From Phaseolus vulgaris (Eukaryota; Streptophyta; Magnoliopsida; Fabales; Fabaceae), in the NCBI RefSeq assembly GCF_000499845.2, contig NC_023751.2:36507309-36571308 (forward strand): DNA of 64,000 nt, in the 5' to 3' direction. Shown here one piece after another: positions 47,952 to 61,864 of this stretch. The notes under the pieces are model-generated. The model did not search any database. It saw nothing but the letters and a program-made list of their open reading frames with translations, and was not told where the DNA came from. The translations under genes were made by a program, and so were the position numbers. Position 1 is the stretch's first letter. Each line of letters opens with the position of its first letter.

Positions 47952-50900
47952 ATGAAAGAAGCGTCAATGAGGATTTCAAACCTTGTTATTGTTCTCCTCC
48001 TCTGTTTTTCTTGTGCTCTGCTTTGCCATGGAAATGAGAGCACCATGAGAGTGCTTTTGGAGGTGAAGTCATCGTTCACTGAAGACCCAGAAAATGTTTT
48101 GAGTGATTGGTCAGAGAACAACACCGATTACTGCAGTTGGAGAGGGGTGTCATGTGGGTCAAAGAAGCGCCATTTTTTGGATGATGATGACGACTCGGTG
48201 CAAGTGGTGGGACTCAACCTGTCCGAGTCATCACTCGGTGGGTCGATATCACCCTCACTCGGTCGTTTGCAAAACCTGCTCCACCTTGATCTCTCTTCTA
48301 ACCGCCTCGAGGGTCCCATTCCACCTGCCCTCTCCAACCTGACTTCGTTGGAATCTCTCCTTCTCCACTCCAACCAACTCACCGGTCAAATCCCAAGCGA
48401 GTTAGACTCGCTAACGCGTCTCCGAGTTTTGCGAATCGGTAACAACCAACTCAGTGGCCCCATTCCCGATACACTTGGATATATGTACAACCTTCGGTAC
48501 ATTGGTTTGGCCTCATGCAGACTCAGTGGTCCTATCCCTGGCAACCTCGCTCGGCTCGCTGAGTTGCAGTATTTGATTCTGCAGGATAACGAGTTGACGG
48601 GGCCGATTCCGTTCGAAGTGGGGTACTTCTGGAGCCTTGTAGTCTTCACCGCCGCTGGGAACAGACTCAATGGCTCGATTCCGAGAGAAATGGGTCTAAT
48701 CTGGAAACTTCAAACTCTGAACCTTGCCAACAACAGCTTAACCGGGTCGATTCCGAGTCAACTCGGGAAGCTAAGTCAGCTTACGTATCTGAATTTCATG
48801 GGGAACCAACTCGAGGGTCGTATTCCACCGTCTTTGGCTCAATTGGGTAACCTTCAAAATCTTGACTTATCAAATAATACGCTTAGTGGGGAAATTCCAA
48901 AGGAGTTAGGGAAGCTGGGTCAGTTACAATATTTGGTTCTCTCTGGGAACAACCTCTATGGGACCATTCCAAGAACCATATGTTCCAATGCAACAAGTTT
49001 GGAGCACTTGATGATAGCAGATAATGTACTTTATGGTGAGATACCAGCTGAGTTGGGTCAGTGCCAATCCCTGAAACAACTTGATTTATCAAGCAATTAT
49101 CTCAATGGGTCAATACCTACTGAGGTTTATGGGTTGGTGGGGCTAACTGATCTCTTGCTTCACAACAACACTTTGGTTGGTTCAATCTCTCCCTTCATAG
49201 GAAACCTCACTGAAATGCAGAATCTTGCACTGTTTCATAACAACTTGCAGGGTAATCTGCCCAGAGAGATTGGGATGCTTGGCAAATTGGAGATAATGTA
49301 TCTTTATGATAATCAGTTGTCAGGGAAGATTCCTTTGGAGATTGGTAACTGTTCAAGCTTGCAAATGGTTGATTTATTTGGAAACCATTTCAGTGGTGCA
49401 ATTCCCTTCACTATAGGGAGGCTGAAAGAGTTGAACTTTTTGCACCTTAGGCAGAATGAGCTTGTGGGTGTGATTCCCCCCACACTTGGGAACTGTCATA
49501 AACTGGCTGTGCTGGATTTGGCGGATAATCGGCTCCCAGGTGGCATTCCTGCAACATTCGGATTCCTCAAAGAGTTGAAGCAGTTCATGCTCTACAACAA
49601 TTCTCTTGAAGGTAGTCTTCCTCACCAACTTGTAAATGTAGCAAACCTGACCAGAGTGAATCTTTCAAATAACAGACTGAATGGTAGTTTGGCTGCATTA
49701 TGTAGCTCTAGCTCCTTTCTTTCTTTTGATGTCACGGATAATGAATTTGACGGTGAGATACCCTTTCTCCTGGGAAATTCACCTTCCCTTGAGAGGCTGA
49801 GATTGGGTAACAACAAGTTTTCTGGTGAAATTCCAAGGACATTGGGAAAAATCACCACATTGTCATTGTTAGACGTCTCAGGGAATTCACTCACAGGTCG
49901 AATACCAGACGAGCTTTCTCTGTGTACTAACCTGACTCACGTTGATTTAAACAATAATCTTCTAACTGGGCATATACCAACATGGCTTGGAAGTTTGCCT
50001 CAGTTGGGAGAGGTTAAGCTCTCATTCAATCAATTTTCTGGGTCTATTCCACTAGGCCTACTCAAACAACCCAATTTGCTGGTTCTTTCCTTGAATAACA
50101 ATTCTCTTAGTGGAAGTCTCCCAGGTGATATTGGTGATCTTGTGTCTCTTAATACCCTCAGGCTTGACCATAATAACTTCTCTGGGCCAATCCCTCAAGC
50201 AATAGGTAAATTGAACAATCTTTACGAGCTGCAGCTATCCAACAATGGCTTTAGTGGGGAAATACCAATTGAGCTTGGAAGTCTCCAAAATGTCCAAAGC
50301 ATTTTGGACTTAAGTTACAATAATCTCTCTGGTCATATCCCATCTTCACTTGGCATGCTGTCAAAATTGGAAGCACTTAATATTTCTCACAATGAACTCT
50401 CTGGAGAAGTGCCTTCAGTAGTTGGTGAAATGACTAGCTTGCAGGAGCTTGACATCTCTTGCAATAACCTTCAAGGTGCATTGGATAAGAAATTCTCCCG
50501 CTGGCCAAATGAGTCGTTTGAAGGCAACCATCTTTGTGGAGCATCTCTTGCAAGCTGCAACAGTGGTGATGGTTCCAACAATAAAAGGTCAGTCTTCAGC
50601 AACACATCAGTGGTTATAATCTCTACACTTTCAACTTTAGCTGCAATTGCTTTACTTGGACTTGTAGTGATCGTTTTCCTTAAAAACAAGCAAGAATTTT
50701 TCAAGAGAGGCAGTGAAGTAAGTTTTGTTTTCTCCTCTTCACCACGAGCACAAAAACGATCTCTGATCCCTCTGACTGTGCCTGCAAAGAGATATTTCAG
50801 GTGGCAAGACATCATGAGTTCCACAAACAATCTAAGCGACGAGTTTGTTGTTGGTATTGGAGGTTCTGGGACAGTGTACAGAGTTGAATTGCCCTCTGGA

Positions 50901-51998
50901 GAGATCGTGGCTGTGAAGAAGATTTCAGGAAAAGATGATTATTTGTTGAACAAAAGCTTTATAAGAGAAATCAAGACTTTAGGGAGGATCAAACATAGGC
51001 ATCTGGTAAAACTGATGGGTTGTTGTAGCAACAGAAACAGAGGAACAGGTTGGAATCTGTTGATATATGAGTATATGGAGAATGGGAATGTTTGGGATTG
51101 GTTACATGAGGTGCCCCTCAAAGAAAAGAAGATCCTTGATTGGGACACAAGGTTCAAAATTGCTATAGGATTAACTCACGCAGTGGAGTACCTCCATCAC
51201 GATTGTGTGCCAAAGATCATTCACAGAGATATCAAATCCAGCAACATATTACTAGATTCCAACATGGAGGCTCACCTGGGAGACTTTGGACTGGCAAAAT
51301 CACTTGTTGAGAATCCAGAATCTAACACAGAGTCTAATTCTGGCTTTGCTGGATCTTATGGATACATGGCCCCAGGTAATAATTGATCATACCATTCACT
51401 TGAATTCTTATTTATCTCATTTCTTTTTACAAAACATAGATACAATTAGAACTGAAGTTTTACCATAATGTTCTGTGCTGACTTTTTAATGCAAACTTTT
51501 ATTATCCAGATTATCAAGGTGAAACTCTAATTTAATCCAATCAGAATATCGTTCCAAAAACATCTAAGTTGTTCATTCTATATCTTGTCCAACTGTTAAC
51601 CATTGATTGACATTTCAATGTTTTTAGAGTATGCATTCTCACTGAAGGGCACAGAGAAAACTGATGTGTACAGCATGGGAGTTGTGCTGATGGAACTTGT
51701 TACTGGTAAAATGCCAACAGACGAAGCTTTCAGCGCAGAAATTGACATGGTGAGATGGGTGGAGATGCACCTTAACAAGGAAGGCATTGCGGCTGAAGCA
51801 GTGATAGATCCTCAGCTGAAACCCCTTTTGCCTGGTGAAGAGTTTGCTGCATTGCAGGTTCTCCAGATAGCCATACAGTGCACAAAAACTTCACCACAAG
51901 AGAGGCCAACATCAAGGCAAGTATGCGATCATCTCCTGCATGTGTCCAACAACAAAATTGTGGATTTTGAGAAGAAGAATCTAGATCATTACTGGTGA
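47952..51998 (+). CDS. GSO1/GSO2-like LRR receptor kinase
   Basis: Two exons, 47952-51375 and 51628-51998, joined in phase 1 inside the kinase APE motif (MAP/EYAF). The protein is 1264 aa, close to Arabidopsis GSO1/GSO2. A signal peptide covers about residues 1-28, followed by an LRR N-cap with VLSDW and CSWRGVSC. Roughly thirty plant-type LRRs (LxGxIPxxLGxL) run to about residue 850. One membrane helix lies near 885-910 (IISTLSTLAAIALLGLVVIV). The kinase has the glycine loop GIGGSGTVY near 967, VAVKK lysine, HRDIKSSN near 1090 and DFG near 1110. It is an RD kinase with all catalytic residues present. GSO1/SGN3 and GSO2 perceive CIF/TWS peptides for Casparian-strip and embryonic-cuticle integrity; this function is inferred by homology. 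ATG 47952 was chosen, but Met7 would also give a good signal peptide. Confidence 0.93.
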
Positions 51999-54900
51999 TT
52001 TTCTTTCCAACATATTGAAGATGAAGAAAGACATGTTTGCTGTTGTTGCTGTGTGTAGTTCTGGTTTCTGCATTGCTTCTTCCAAAACTTATCTTATATA
52101 TTCAGATAAAGATTGTTAAATTCATTAAGATTATTGCATGTTAGGAATGTAACATTGCTAATGGACTAATCTTATCCTTGTTATGCATGTCTCTTCTTTT
52201 TAATATATAGTAAAGTTCAATACATAAATATTTCTTATATATATGGATGCTTATATATTAACATTCTCAACTATAAAAATATACATTTCATATTTTAATA
52301 AATTAATATTTTATTTATTTATTGCAAATTAATAAAGGATATGGTAATTAAAATATGAACGTGACAGTAGAATGTCAAATTAAATCTATGTAGTATAAGT
52401 TAGAGGATAAAAATAGAATAATTTTTTGTTCTTATTAGTATAAGTGAGAGGAAAAAAATAGAATAATTTTTTGTTCTTATAAATGTGGATATAATTTTAT
52501 GTCAATTACAACATGATGGATAAATCAGGTAACGGTTAAATACGTTTTCTCTCTAAGTATGATTATAAAAAAAAAGTACTTAAATGAAACAATGTTCAAA
52601 ATGAAAAAAAAAACATAATTTAAGATTCAGAAATTGATATGATTTTATAAATGTGTTTATTATGTGATGGAGTAATTTTTTTTAATTTACAATTTAAACA
52701 TTAATAAACTTAAACTTTTATGCAAAATCTTTAATTTCTAATATTTGTCCAAGAATTTTGGTTGACCTTTAAAATTTTGAGTCGACATATCATAACCTAA
52801 CTATTGCTTTTAATTAATATACAAAATTCAAATTCAAAATTTAAATTATTCCCACATTCAATAAAACAAAACTACAAATTAAATTTAAGCTATAATTGCG
52901 TTATAAATTCTCACACAAATCAAAGGAGCTACAAATTAAAATTCAAATAATTGCATAATTAAATGTGACACATACAAGAAGCTACAAATTCAAATAAAAA
53001 ACGTTTCTATTCAAAATCTAATTTAAATTATTCTTTCAAAATTAATGTCCATAAATACGCATTTATGAATATTCTAAAATGAAAAGGGAAGCCTTTTTTT
53101 AGTAGAAAAACGAATATTCTACGTAGATCACATAACAAGTACCATTTTGATACTTACAAAGTAATCTTTATACTTTTATTGAATATTCTGTGACATTATT
53201 GAATACATTTGGTAACAATTTATGGATTATCAACTTATTAATTAAATAATATAATAATACATGAAATCTGACGGTAATTTTTATTTTAATAATATACACA
53301 AATTAGTTATCTTTTTAAATTTCAGAAAAAAATAATAATTCGTAAAATTAATTAATTAAGTGTGATTATCTTTTTTATTTTAGTCATTTAGTAAAAAATT
53401 AATTAAGTGTGATAAAAAGAAAATACACAATAATAGTGGGGAAAACTCACCACCAAAAAACACTTTGATTCCTTTAACTATTATATTTAGTACTTTTTAT
53501 ATATAAATATACTATTTCAGTATTATTAGTAATGAAATTTTGGTACAAAAGTTTTTGCAAAACTGATAAGAATGCGTGTAACAAATTATTACTTTTAATA
53601 ACAAAATGCAATAATAATTTATTTTTGTCTATTTTAAGTTATTTCACATAAAAAATAATCATATAATCTATTATTATATTTTAAAAGTAGGTCTTTTTTA
53701 TATTTTTATTTTCTAATTTTGTTGAAAATGTCATCACTAGTCCCTTTTTTTACTATATTTTTAGGTCTAAAGAAAAGTGTATAGGAAAAACACATTTTTC
53801 CTAGATATTTTACTGTTTTGCTAATGAAAAAATTTTGAAAAAAAAAAAAAATACAACAATAAATCGTGTTTGAAGTTTATGATTTTTTATTAAAAAAAAT
53901 CGTGTATACAACATATCACTTCAACTTTATTACATAAAAGTATAACAGAGATAACTTTTTTTTTTTTTTTTTTCTTTCAAATCATGTATATTGAAAATGA
54001 TTTTAATTTGATTAATTTTCTATTAATATATCAAAGTTTTGCATGATGAAATTATTTTAACTTTTTTTAAGTAAATTTATATATAATAAATATAATTTTA
54101 ATTTTGAATTGAAATTTTATATTATAAACACGACTTCATTTACTTTAAAACTTAAAAGAAAATTTTGAAGTCATACTGGTAATGCAATACCACGACTTCA
54201 CTTTTAAAAATTGAAAAATAATAGTCATGTACGACTTTAACATTAGCGTGTAAAACCCTAATCAAATTAAAATCATCTTCAAACTACAAGACTTTCAATG
54301 AAAGAACAAAAAAGAAAATCATATATTCATTATAATATTTTTTTTACTAAATTACATTAAAATTTTAAAAAATACCTTTTTATTATGTTTATTTAATATA
54401 AATATTTTATCTATAACTTTACATTAAGATTATTTTATTGTATATAAAAAAATTATATTTAATATATTTAAAGTTATAATACAAAATTTAGAATAAAAAT
54501 ATTAATATAAAAAAGATTAAATATATCTTTCGTTTATATACTATAATATGAAATTGATGTTTGTAGGATGAAAATGATTAGAATGAGTTTTTTTTATGTA
54601 AAATTATTATTATTATTTTTTAAATATTGTTAGTTTGTTTTGTGTCAAAAGTCTTTTGGTGTTTTGATTGCAAACTGACTACTTTATATTGATTGATGAA
54701 GTAAAATATTAAATTAAATCAATTTTAATGAAAAAAAGAATATATTTTAATATTTTCATATTTCGAGAATGGTATAAAGTTTAGAAAAAAATAAAAATCA
54801 ATCTCATCTTATAATAGAAGGAAGAAAAGCATATTTAATAAGATAAAGATATTAGATAAAACTAAAATTAATACAAAGTTAGTGCACCTAGAAAAAAATG

Positions 54901-55983
54901 AATAATTCTTCATATTCTATCTACCCACTATAATTTTTCTGAAATATATAAACTAAAATGCACTAAAAAATAAAAAACAAAATGGAAGATCAAGAATTAG
55001 AAAGGAAAAAATTGAAACAGAGTCTAAAATTTTTATAGGGTATCAAAATTAAATTTTAAAGAAATAACGAATGGTTTAACTGTTGATAAAAAGAGGAAAA
55101 ATGTTTTTTTGACACTCTTCTAAAACATTACACTCACTTAAGCAAAGAACACGAATGTGATAAGTGTTGATAACCAAAAGAAAGTGAGTGAAGAAGAAAG
55201 TTGAACTGAGAGAAGAAACCAGAAATCACAATAACTTGTGAAGTTAATTTGGTCAACAGAATGAAAAAGTAGAGAGTGATGCACTTAATCTTCTAATACT
55301 AATAAATAAGACGCTCACTCTAGACGCTCTCTTTCTTTTCTTTTCTTTACCCCACAATCTCAACGGTCCAAACCCAACGTCTCTCTCACTGCACCACACT
55401 GTTTCATTCGTCTATAACAATTCTCAAACTTTTCCAAGTTTTGTTGCACTTTTCTAACACCCTGTTTCCTTCTTCCTTTCACATCTACAAAAACAAACCC
55501 CAACCACGACAATGCTTCTTCCATTTTTAGCCACACCCCTCCCAACCAAAACACACGTTCCTACGTACGAGGAAACAAAACAGAAACATTAACAGCCAAC
55601 GTTTTTTTCTTTTTATTTCTCTGCTTTCGTTACGAAAGAGCTCTAAATAGAGGCAAAGAAAACGGGAATGAGGTAAAGATTATTTGTGAGCATTTATAAG
55701 CCATAAACACCTCCTTCGTTTCCGTAAAACAACTCGTTTCTCCTTCATATTCTCCCTCCCTCCCTCCTCTGTTTTACTCTACCCTGTTTTCTTTTTTTTT
55801 TTCTGCCTTTTTCTGTGTGTTTCAGCAAAACGAGAAGAGTCTTGTGAGGTTGCAATGTCTCCGATCTCTCCACCCATTTCCCTCAAATGGGTTTCCGTGT
55901 CTCCACGTTCACACCCTCCTTCGTAGGGGTTTCGACAAACCGAGACAAAACAACAAGGGACACAAACGATAAAGAAAGCCGAC
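51999..55983. other. Intergenic, 3' UTR of receptor kinase and 5' leader of RING gene
   Basis: The first 200-300 bp are presumed 3' UTR. From about 52300 to 55100 there is only AT-rich DNA with no supported gene. From about 55620 to 55983 a pyrimidine-rich leader (TCCCTCCCTCCC near 55753) precedes the RING gene and may be its 5' UTR. Confidence 0.5.
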
Positions 55984-58900
55984 ATGGCCCCGTCCGAGGT
56001 TGATGTTGTTTCTTCCTCGTCCTTCGGTTGCGTTCTGAGGGACCGTAACAACCGCGAAGCATGCAGGGAAAGCAACGTGAAGGGCACGCATAATGATCAT
56101 GCTACGTTACAAAGAAACATCAAGAACTTTGTCATGGACCTTAACACGTGCATGGGGGTGTCCTCTGTTTCCACAACAAACGAAAATGAAAACAACAGCA
56201 ACACCACCACCACCACCAGCAGCAGCAGCAGCAGCAAGAACAAAGGCGTTAACCAGCGTAAGGCTCTAAAAAATAACCGCCTAGAGAGACTTCGTTTCAC
56301 ACGAGCAAACTCCTTCAACAACGGCAGCAGCAGCAGCAACAACAAAGAGTCTTCCTTGGCCTTGTTGATCAGCCCGAGACACTCACGGCTTCTCGATCGA
56401 TGGGCAGCTAGACAGGCTCGGGAGATGGTGTCGAATTTGGCGAATGAGGTTGAGTTGTTGTCAATGGATGAAGGTGACATGTTCCCAAGGACACCCAGTT
56501 CGTCGGAGGAAGAATCCATCTCCTCAGAGATCCCTAACATGGCTGCCTCTTCCCTTGTTCAGATATGGGAGAAGAGGCTGAAGCAATCTGTTGTCTCCAA
56601 AACGAACACATTGGCAGAGAAGATTGGTTCGACCTCTTCTCCCACGAATGAGCATGTCAATGCCTCATTGCCCGAGGAAGAAAGCTTTGATGGACCTTCA
56701 GGGAATGAAGAAAGTTCCTTTCCTGAGTGGGAATCAAGTGACCATTCTGTTTCGCCACAGGCGAGGTCTGAGAGTGGTGTCAGTGTTGCTAGCCTCATAA
56801 AGAAACTCACTTCTACCGGGCAGAGTCAGAGTTCAACACCTTCTTTTCTTGATGATAATGAACATGAAGGGTATGCTAGTAGTAGTGTGACAAGTTCTCC
56901 TTGTAGAGAGCGTGAATGTGGTCAACAACAGCAACCACCTTCAGAACATAAAATTGTTTGTCCGCTGCGAATTAGAGGGCGCCAAGCATTCAATGATTTG
57001 CTTATGCAGATGGAGAAGGACAGGCATAGGGAGCTCAACAACTTGGCAGAGCGTGGAGCAGTTTCTAAGTTCGCACAAAGAGGTCGCATTCAGGTAAAAC
57101 AAAAGGCAAAGTGGTGGTTCTTCTTCTGCTATGTTAAGCTTTTTACTAGTTCTGATCGTGACTCCTTTTCTATGCATGAATGCAGGCATTGCTTCGGATT
57201 AAATTATTGCAACGTGACCTGGCGGATAGTCATAGGTCCCACCAGAAATCAACATTATGTGAATTAAACAACAGACAAGCACAAGGGTCTGCAATTATGC
57301 AACTAAGGTTTGATCTTTTCTTGTCAAGTGTGAACTTACTGATTGAATCAATTCCTTTGATTAGACCATACCTATTCATTTACCTTGTCTAAAAGAAAGC
57401 TATTGAATTTAAAGGTGGTAGAAAAATGCATTGAAAGATATAACTTTCAATGTTTATCTATTCTTAGTGGACTATTTATTGTCTGAGATGCGAAACTATT
57501 AAAAATATACATTCACAAACTTGCTCGAGTATACAATTCTATTTTCTTACCTAAAATTTCAGTTTTTTTATGAAATAACAAAAATATTTTTTCTTCATAT
57601 AATCAATCAGAGGTTGTATACTGTAATTTAGGAATGAATATGATGAGAGCTGAGAAGAGAGTAAATGCACAATTGGATTGGCATTTCCTTTTGTAGCTGG
57701 TTTTTGGTAGCTTGCATTGATTATATGCATAAGTTCTTAACTATAAATCTCACCCAAGTTGATAATTTGGTGAATAAACAATTTCAATTATCATAATTTT
57801 TATGACAAACAGGGAAAGATTTACCAGCGGGGTTGAACTTAGAACTACTGTCCAGGCAGAAGTAGCTAACCCAAGAAGTCCTCAAAGAGAGGAAGTTAAC
57901 AAAACCACTCAATTGGGTAACTCTGCCACCACTGATCAACTCAGAAAAGACACAAGAAACCAGAAAGCTCATGGCAGTGACAATCTCGCCACAAAATCCA
58001 CACAAAAGTCAGTTTCACATACTAGAATAGATCATAATAATACAAAAGAAGCTTCTCCAAGTTCAGATGTCATGGTCCAAGAAACACATCCACGTTCAGA
58101 TGCCAAGGCTCTACACAATAACTCAAAAGAAACTAGTGAGGCAACTACATCCATGATTGATTCAAGTATAAATGAGATGACAGACAGGGCAGAGGAGAGT
58201 AGCGAAAAGAATGGTATTACTAAAAGTAGTAATGATGAGACAGTGAATGAGAAAGATATTAGTAACCCACAGTATGCTGAATCCAGTTACAAGGAGAAAA
58301 TAGAAGAGGCAATTGATCAGAACTATGCTGAAAGCAGTTATGGTGATGAGATGGAGGAAGAGGAAATTGACCAGAATTGTGATGATGAAACTAATTATGA
58401 CTGGATCAGTGAAATTTCTAGGCCTAGGAGCTATTGGGAAGAGCGTAGGCAAGCATGGTATAGAGAGATGCTTGAAACTGGTTCTCAAAATGAGGATATA
58501 AAGAGGCTTCTTGAAAGGTACATAATTTTTTTCTTTTATTTTTTATGTCAGCTAACACCTCAAGTATTATTATTTAGATGAGAAAAGGTCAAATTTGAAT
58601 GCATTTACTTTGGAATTGGACAATAACTCGTGAAAATACTTTTTGTATAAACTTCATTGATCTGAACATTAGTATATTATGTTTGTAGGAGAACAGTGTC
58701 AAGTTTCCTTTCTAGTGACTTCAGGGATAAAATGGATAGATTGATGGTATCTCATAGGGGAACACAAGCACATTTAGTCAATAGTCAAGACCATGAGGAA
58801 AACAGCCAAGAATTGATGGCATTTTTACAAGAACGCTTGCATTCTGCAAGAACTTCTCAAGAGGGAAGAGATGGAACTGAGGAAGAAGAAGAAGAAGAAG

Positions 58901-60109
58901 AGGAGAAGAGAAGTCACACAGAGGAAGAGGAGGATAATGCAGATGAGCATGAAGAGGAGAATGAGCATGAGGAGGAGAGCTTGATAAGTGATTCATATCA
59001 TGAAGCTGCTGATCGTTCCTCATCATGGAGTTACAGGGACAATGAAGCCGGTGATGATTTTGATAGAGTTGTTTCTACATCTCCACAACCTTATCAATCT
59101 CAACCTTTCTATCAGGATAGTAGGCAATCTCCATCCACCAATCATCATTCAATGGTAAGTATGCATTTAGTATAATCTTGATACATATGAGGGTTCCTAA
59201 ATCTCTTGTTAAATGCAAAACTGCTCTGCATGAAGGAAATGGAACTCATATATGATTTGAGAGGGCACATGGAGCAACTCTATCACGAGATGTCTGAGCT
59301 AAGGAAAACAATAAAGGGATGCATGAATATGCAGATGGAATTACAACAAAACATGAAACATGAGGTTCACTCAGGTTTGTGCTTATTTCTATAATGTTTC
59401 ACTCTCAAAGTGAGTGTGTTACTACAAATCGCCAATTGCATCATAGAATTCGGTTGATAGAGGTGCCAATGTTAAACAGTTATTACCATGTTAACAACTT
59501 GAATCTTAACAACATTAACTTTCAAGTAAATTTGAATACGTAAATGAACACTATTTTCAAACAAGTTTCACGTTCTTCAACTTTTTTTAGCAAGTTGAAA
59601 TTCAATCATTCCACTAGTTCAGAAGGGAAGATTTCTCTTCATCAAACATATTCACTTTCTTCTCACCCCATTTGTTTTTTCAACAAATTTTACTACTGTG
59701 TTGTATTGAAGCTGAATATGTCTAGAAGATAATGGTCTCTACCAATTTTCTTTTGCTTTCTTTTCCTGTTTGCCTCACAATAACTTCAGTCATGCAATGC
59801 AAACACCATTACAGTTAAAAAAGAAGAAAATAAGTGCCGTAACAGGACTCCAAAGAAAGGCAACTGCTGCATTTGCTATGAGGTGAAAGTTGACACGGTC
59901 TTGTACAGGTAATTAACTGCTTCTGAATGAAAATGATTTGTTTCCATTTTCTGAGAAAAGTTGAGTCATGTAATGGCCAAATTCATTGCAGGTGTGGCCA
60001 CATGTGTGCGTGTCTGAAGTGTGCCATAGAGTTGCAATGTAACAGTGGAAAATGTCCCATATGTCGGGCTAAAATAGTGGATGTTGTTCGAGTATATGTT
60101 GACGGTTAG
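55984..60109 (+). CDS. RING-HC E3 ubiquitin ligase candidate, seven exons
   Basis: Exons are 55984-57093, 57186-57307, 57813-58517, 58689-59154, 59236-59374, 59815-59908 and 59992-60109, with phases consistent and 917 aa in total. The long N-terminal part is disordered, with Thr/Ser and Asn runs (about residues 70-85 and 115-122), and a basic stretch RQAREMVSNLANEVELL. An acidic middle and a Glu-rich run lie in exon 4. Exon 5 is a predicted coiled coil (HMEQLYHEMSELRKTIKG). The C-terminal C3HC4 RING starts at CCIC (Cys865/868), passes CGHMCACLKC and ends CPICRAKI. Such RINGs recruit E2 enzymes; the substrate is unknown. Splitting RING coding across exons 6 and 7 at CGH is typical of this plant family. 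The exon 5 acceptor (ATGAAG) is weak. The subfamily name is uncertain. Confidence 0.88.
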
Positions 60110-61198
60110 GTGTGATATTGGACAGAATCTCACTCCATAGGACTATCCTTAGTCCTCAAACTTAGCCAGCTGCTACAATTAACAACATAAACCATACAAC
60201 AGTTTCTCCTTTCTTACATATTCTTTCGTCAAGGGAGCATATGATATTTTTTAGGAGAAATTCGTTTGACCAACATCATTGTACATTTGTCGTAGTTTTA
60301 AATTTAATCTTTTTTTCCCTGTTGATATGTGTCAGTGTTCAGAGTAACAGTCTCAGTCTTGTATTACAAGGATATATTATAATAAAACTAAGACAAACGC
60401 TTACACAACACCCTCGTGTATTTCTAGCAACATGCTGAAAGGCTTAGAAAGAAAGTGATAAACAATAGTAGTGTTAACATAATAACATCAAATCAAAAGA
60501 ATGTTGGTGTGTTAATACCCTTCTTTTCTTTTGAAATTAGAAAGTTCTGACATTAGTGGTAGAGCCATTAGAACTATATGCAGGTCACTGAAAAGGGTTC
60601 ATTCCAATTTTTCATAAATCTACTAAATGCAATCTAATACATAAAATTCGATGGACAAGAAAAACGCGGGAAAAATGATACTGTAACCATACCAGTTCAT
60701 GTCACTGTTCATTATTTAACATATCTTTTTTTTTTTCATTTCTACTCCTATTAAATGCAAGGTCATAAGAAAGAAACATGATATAATTTTCTTCTAGAGC
60801 AAGTTTAGTACACTAGTCTAAATAAATGGTTGGAGAAATGTTGCTAAGATTTTAGCGATCGTGAAAAATCATGGTTGGCCATGGTGATCAGAAGAGCTTC
60901 TGAATGATATTTGGGTTTGGTTCACCTCTTCTAAAGTTTATATGTTAATGTAAACATTGCTAATCAATAGTTAATGCAACCTCAAGTTTATCTGACTATG
61001 GTTCTTTTAGCCAAGAGATAGATCCCTTAGTATTGTATTATCAACTAATTAAAAGGAATTAACAACATTAACAAATTTCAATCTCAAGAACTAATTTGAG
61101 ATATTTTTAAATCTAAAAGCTATTATAAAGTCTGAAAATTGAGGAAAGTGTTTAGCAGTGAAATTAGTATAGAAAACGTATAATCTCTAAAATGTAAA
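60110..61198. other. 3' flank of the RING gene
   Basis: Presumed 3' UTR, with a possible AATAAAAC signal near 60377, then AT-rich DNA without a recognised feature. Confidence 0.5.
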
Positions 61199-61525
61199 AC
61201 ACGAAATCACGGATCTATATATTATATAATTATGAATTATATAAAATAATAATAAAAATTTATGTGTATATGTATGTTTTAATTTTTTTTAGCAGAAATA
61301 GGTTTCTCATGGCTAATCCAAAAGAATTTGTTCCTTTTTTTTATAATCATAATACAAATTTATACAATAAATTTGAATTTTAGAAAATTAATATATTTTT
61401 TCTTTTCAAAATTGTATTAAAATCGTGATAAATTTGACAGAAATTTAACAAATATTTTTTGAATTGAACAATTCATCTATATATATCTTATAATAGTTGT
61501 ACAAATATCAATGTCCGATACGTGT
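61199..61525. repeat. Second copy of the dispersed element at 23176-23491
   Basis: Shares ATATATTATATAATTAT, AAAAGAATTTGTTC, ATAAATTTGA and TTTTTTGAATTG in order. Ends are ACACGAAATCAC and ATGTCCGATACGTGT, more eroded. A (TA)n tract follows to 61549. Confidence 0.5.
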
Positions 61526-61776
61526 ATATATATATATATATATATATATGATACGAAAACATTATTTAAAAAGCCATAGGAATTGGAAAGAGATCATTCT
61601 CAATCGCTCTCATTGAATAATCTTACAAGCTGGACCGTACGTGGATGTGACCAAGCTAGTTGCTAGTACCTTGTACCAAATTCCATTAGTGTACATTGTA
61701 GAAGGCCTTATGAAAACACAGTGAAAATGTGTTATGAACATGATATTACGTAATTTCAGGTTATGTTGCATTTTAA

Positions 61777-61864
61777 GGTTGTCTTGGAGTGATTTTGCAG
61801 TTACCACATGAATGCATATAACCCAGCCAGCCACCAAGGGCCCAGCTGCACTCCCAAGACAACT
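61777..61864. other. Short imperfect inverted repeat
   Basis: GGTTGTCTTGGAGTG and CACTCCCAAGACAACT can pair over about 14 bp with one bulge and a loop of about 57 nt. No known miRNA was recognised. The overlapping minus-strand frame (61610-61876) has no recognised domain. Confidence 0.3.

Noticed and set aside
56097..56540. Leu/Val-rich minus-strand frame
   Set aside because: Antisense of Ser/Glu-coding triplet repeats in the RING gene; the hydrophobic runs are an artefact.
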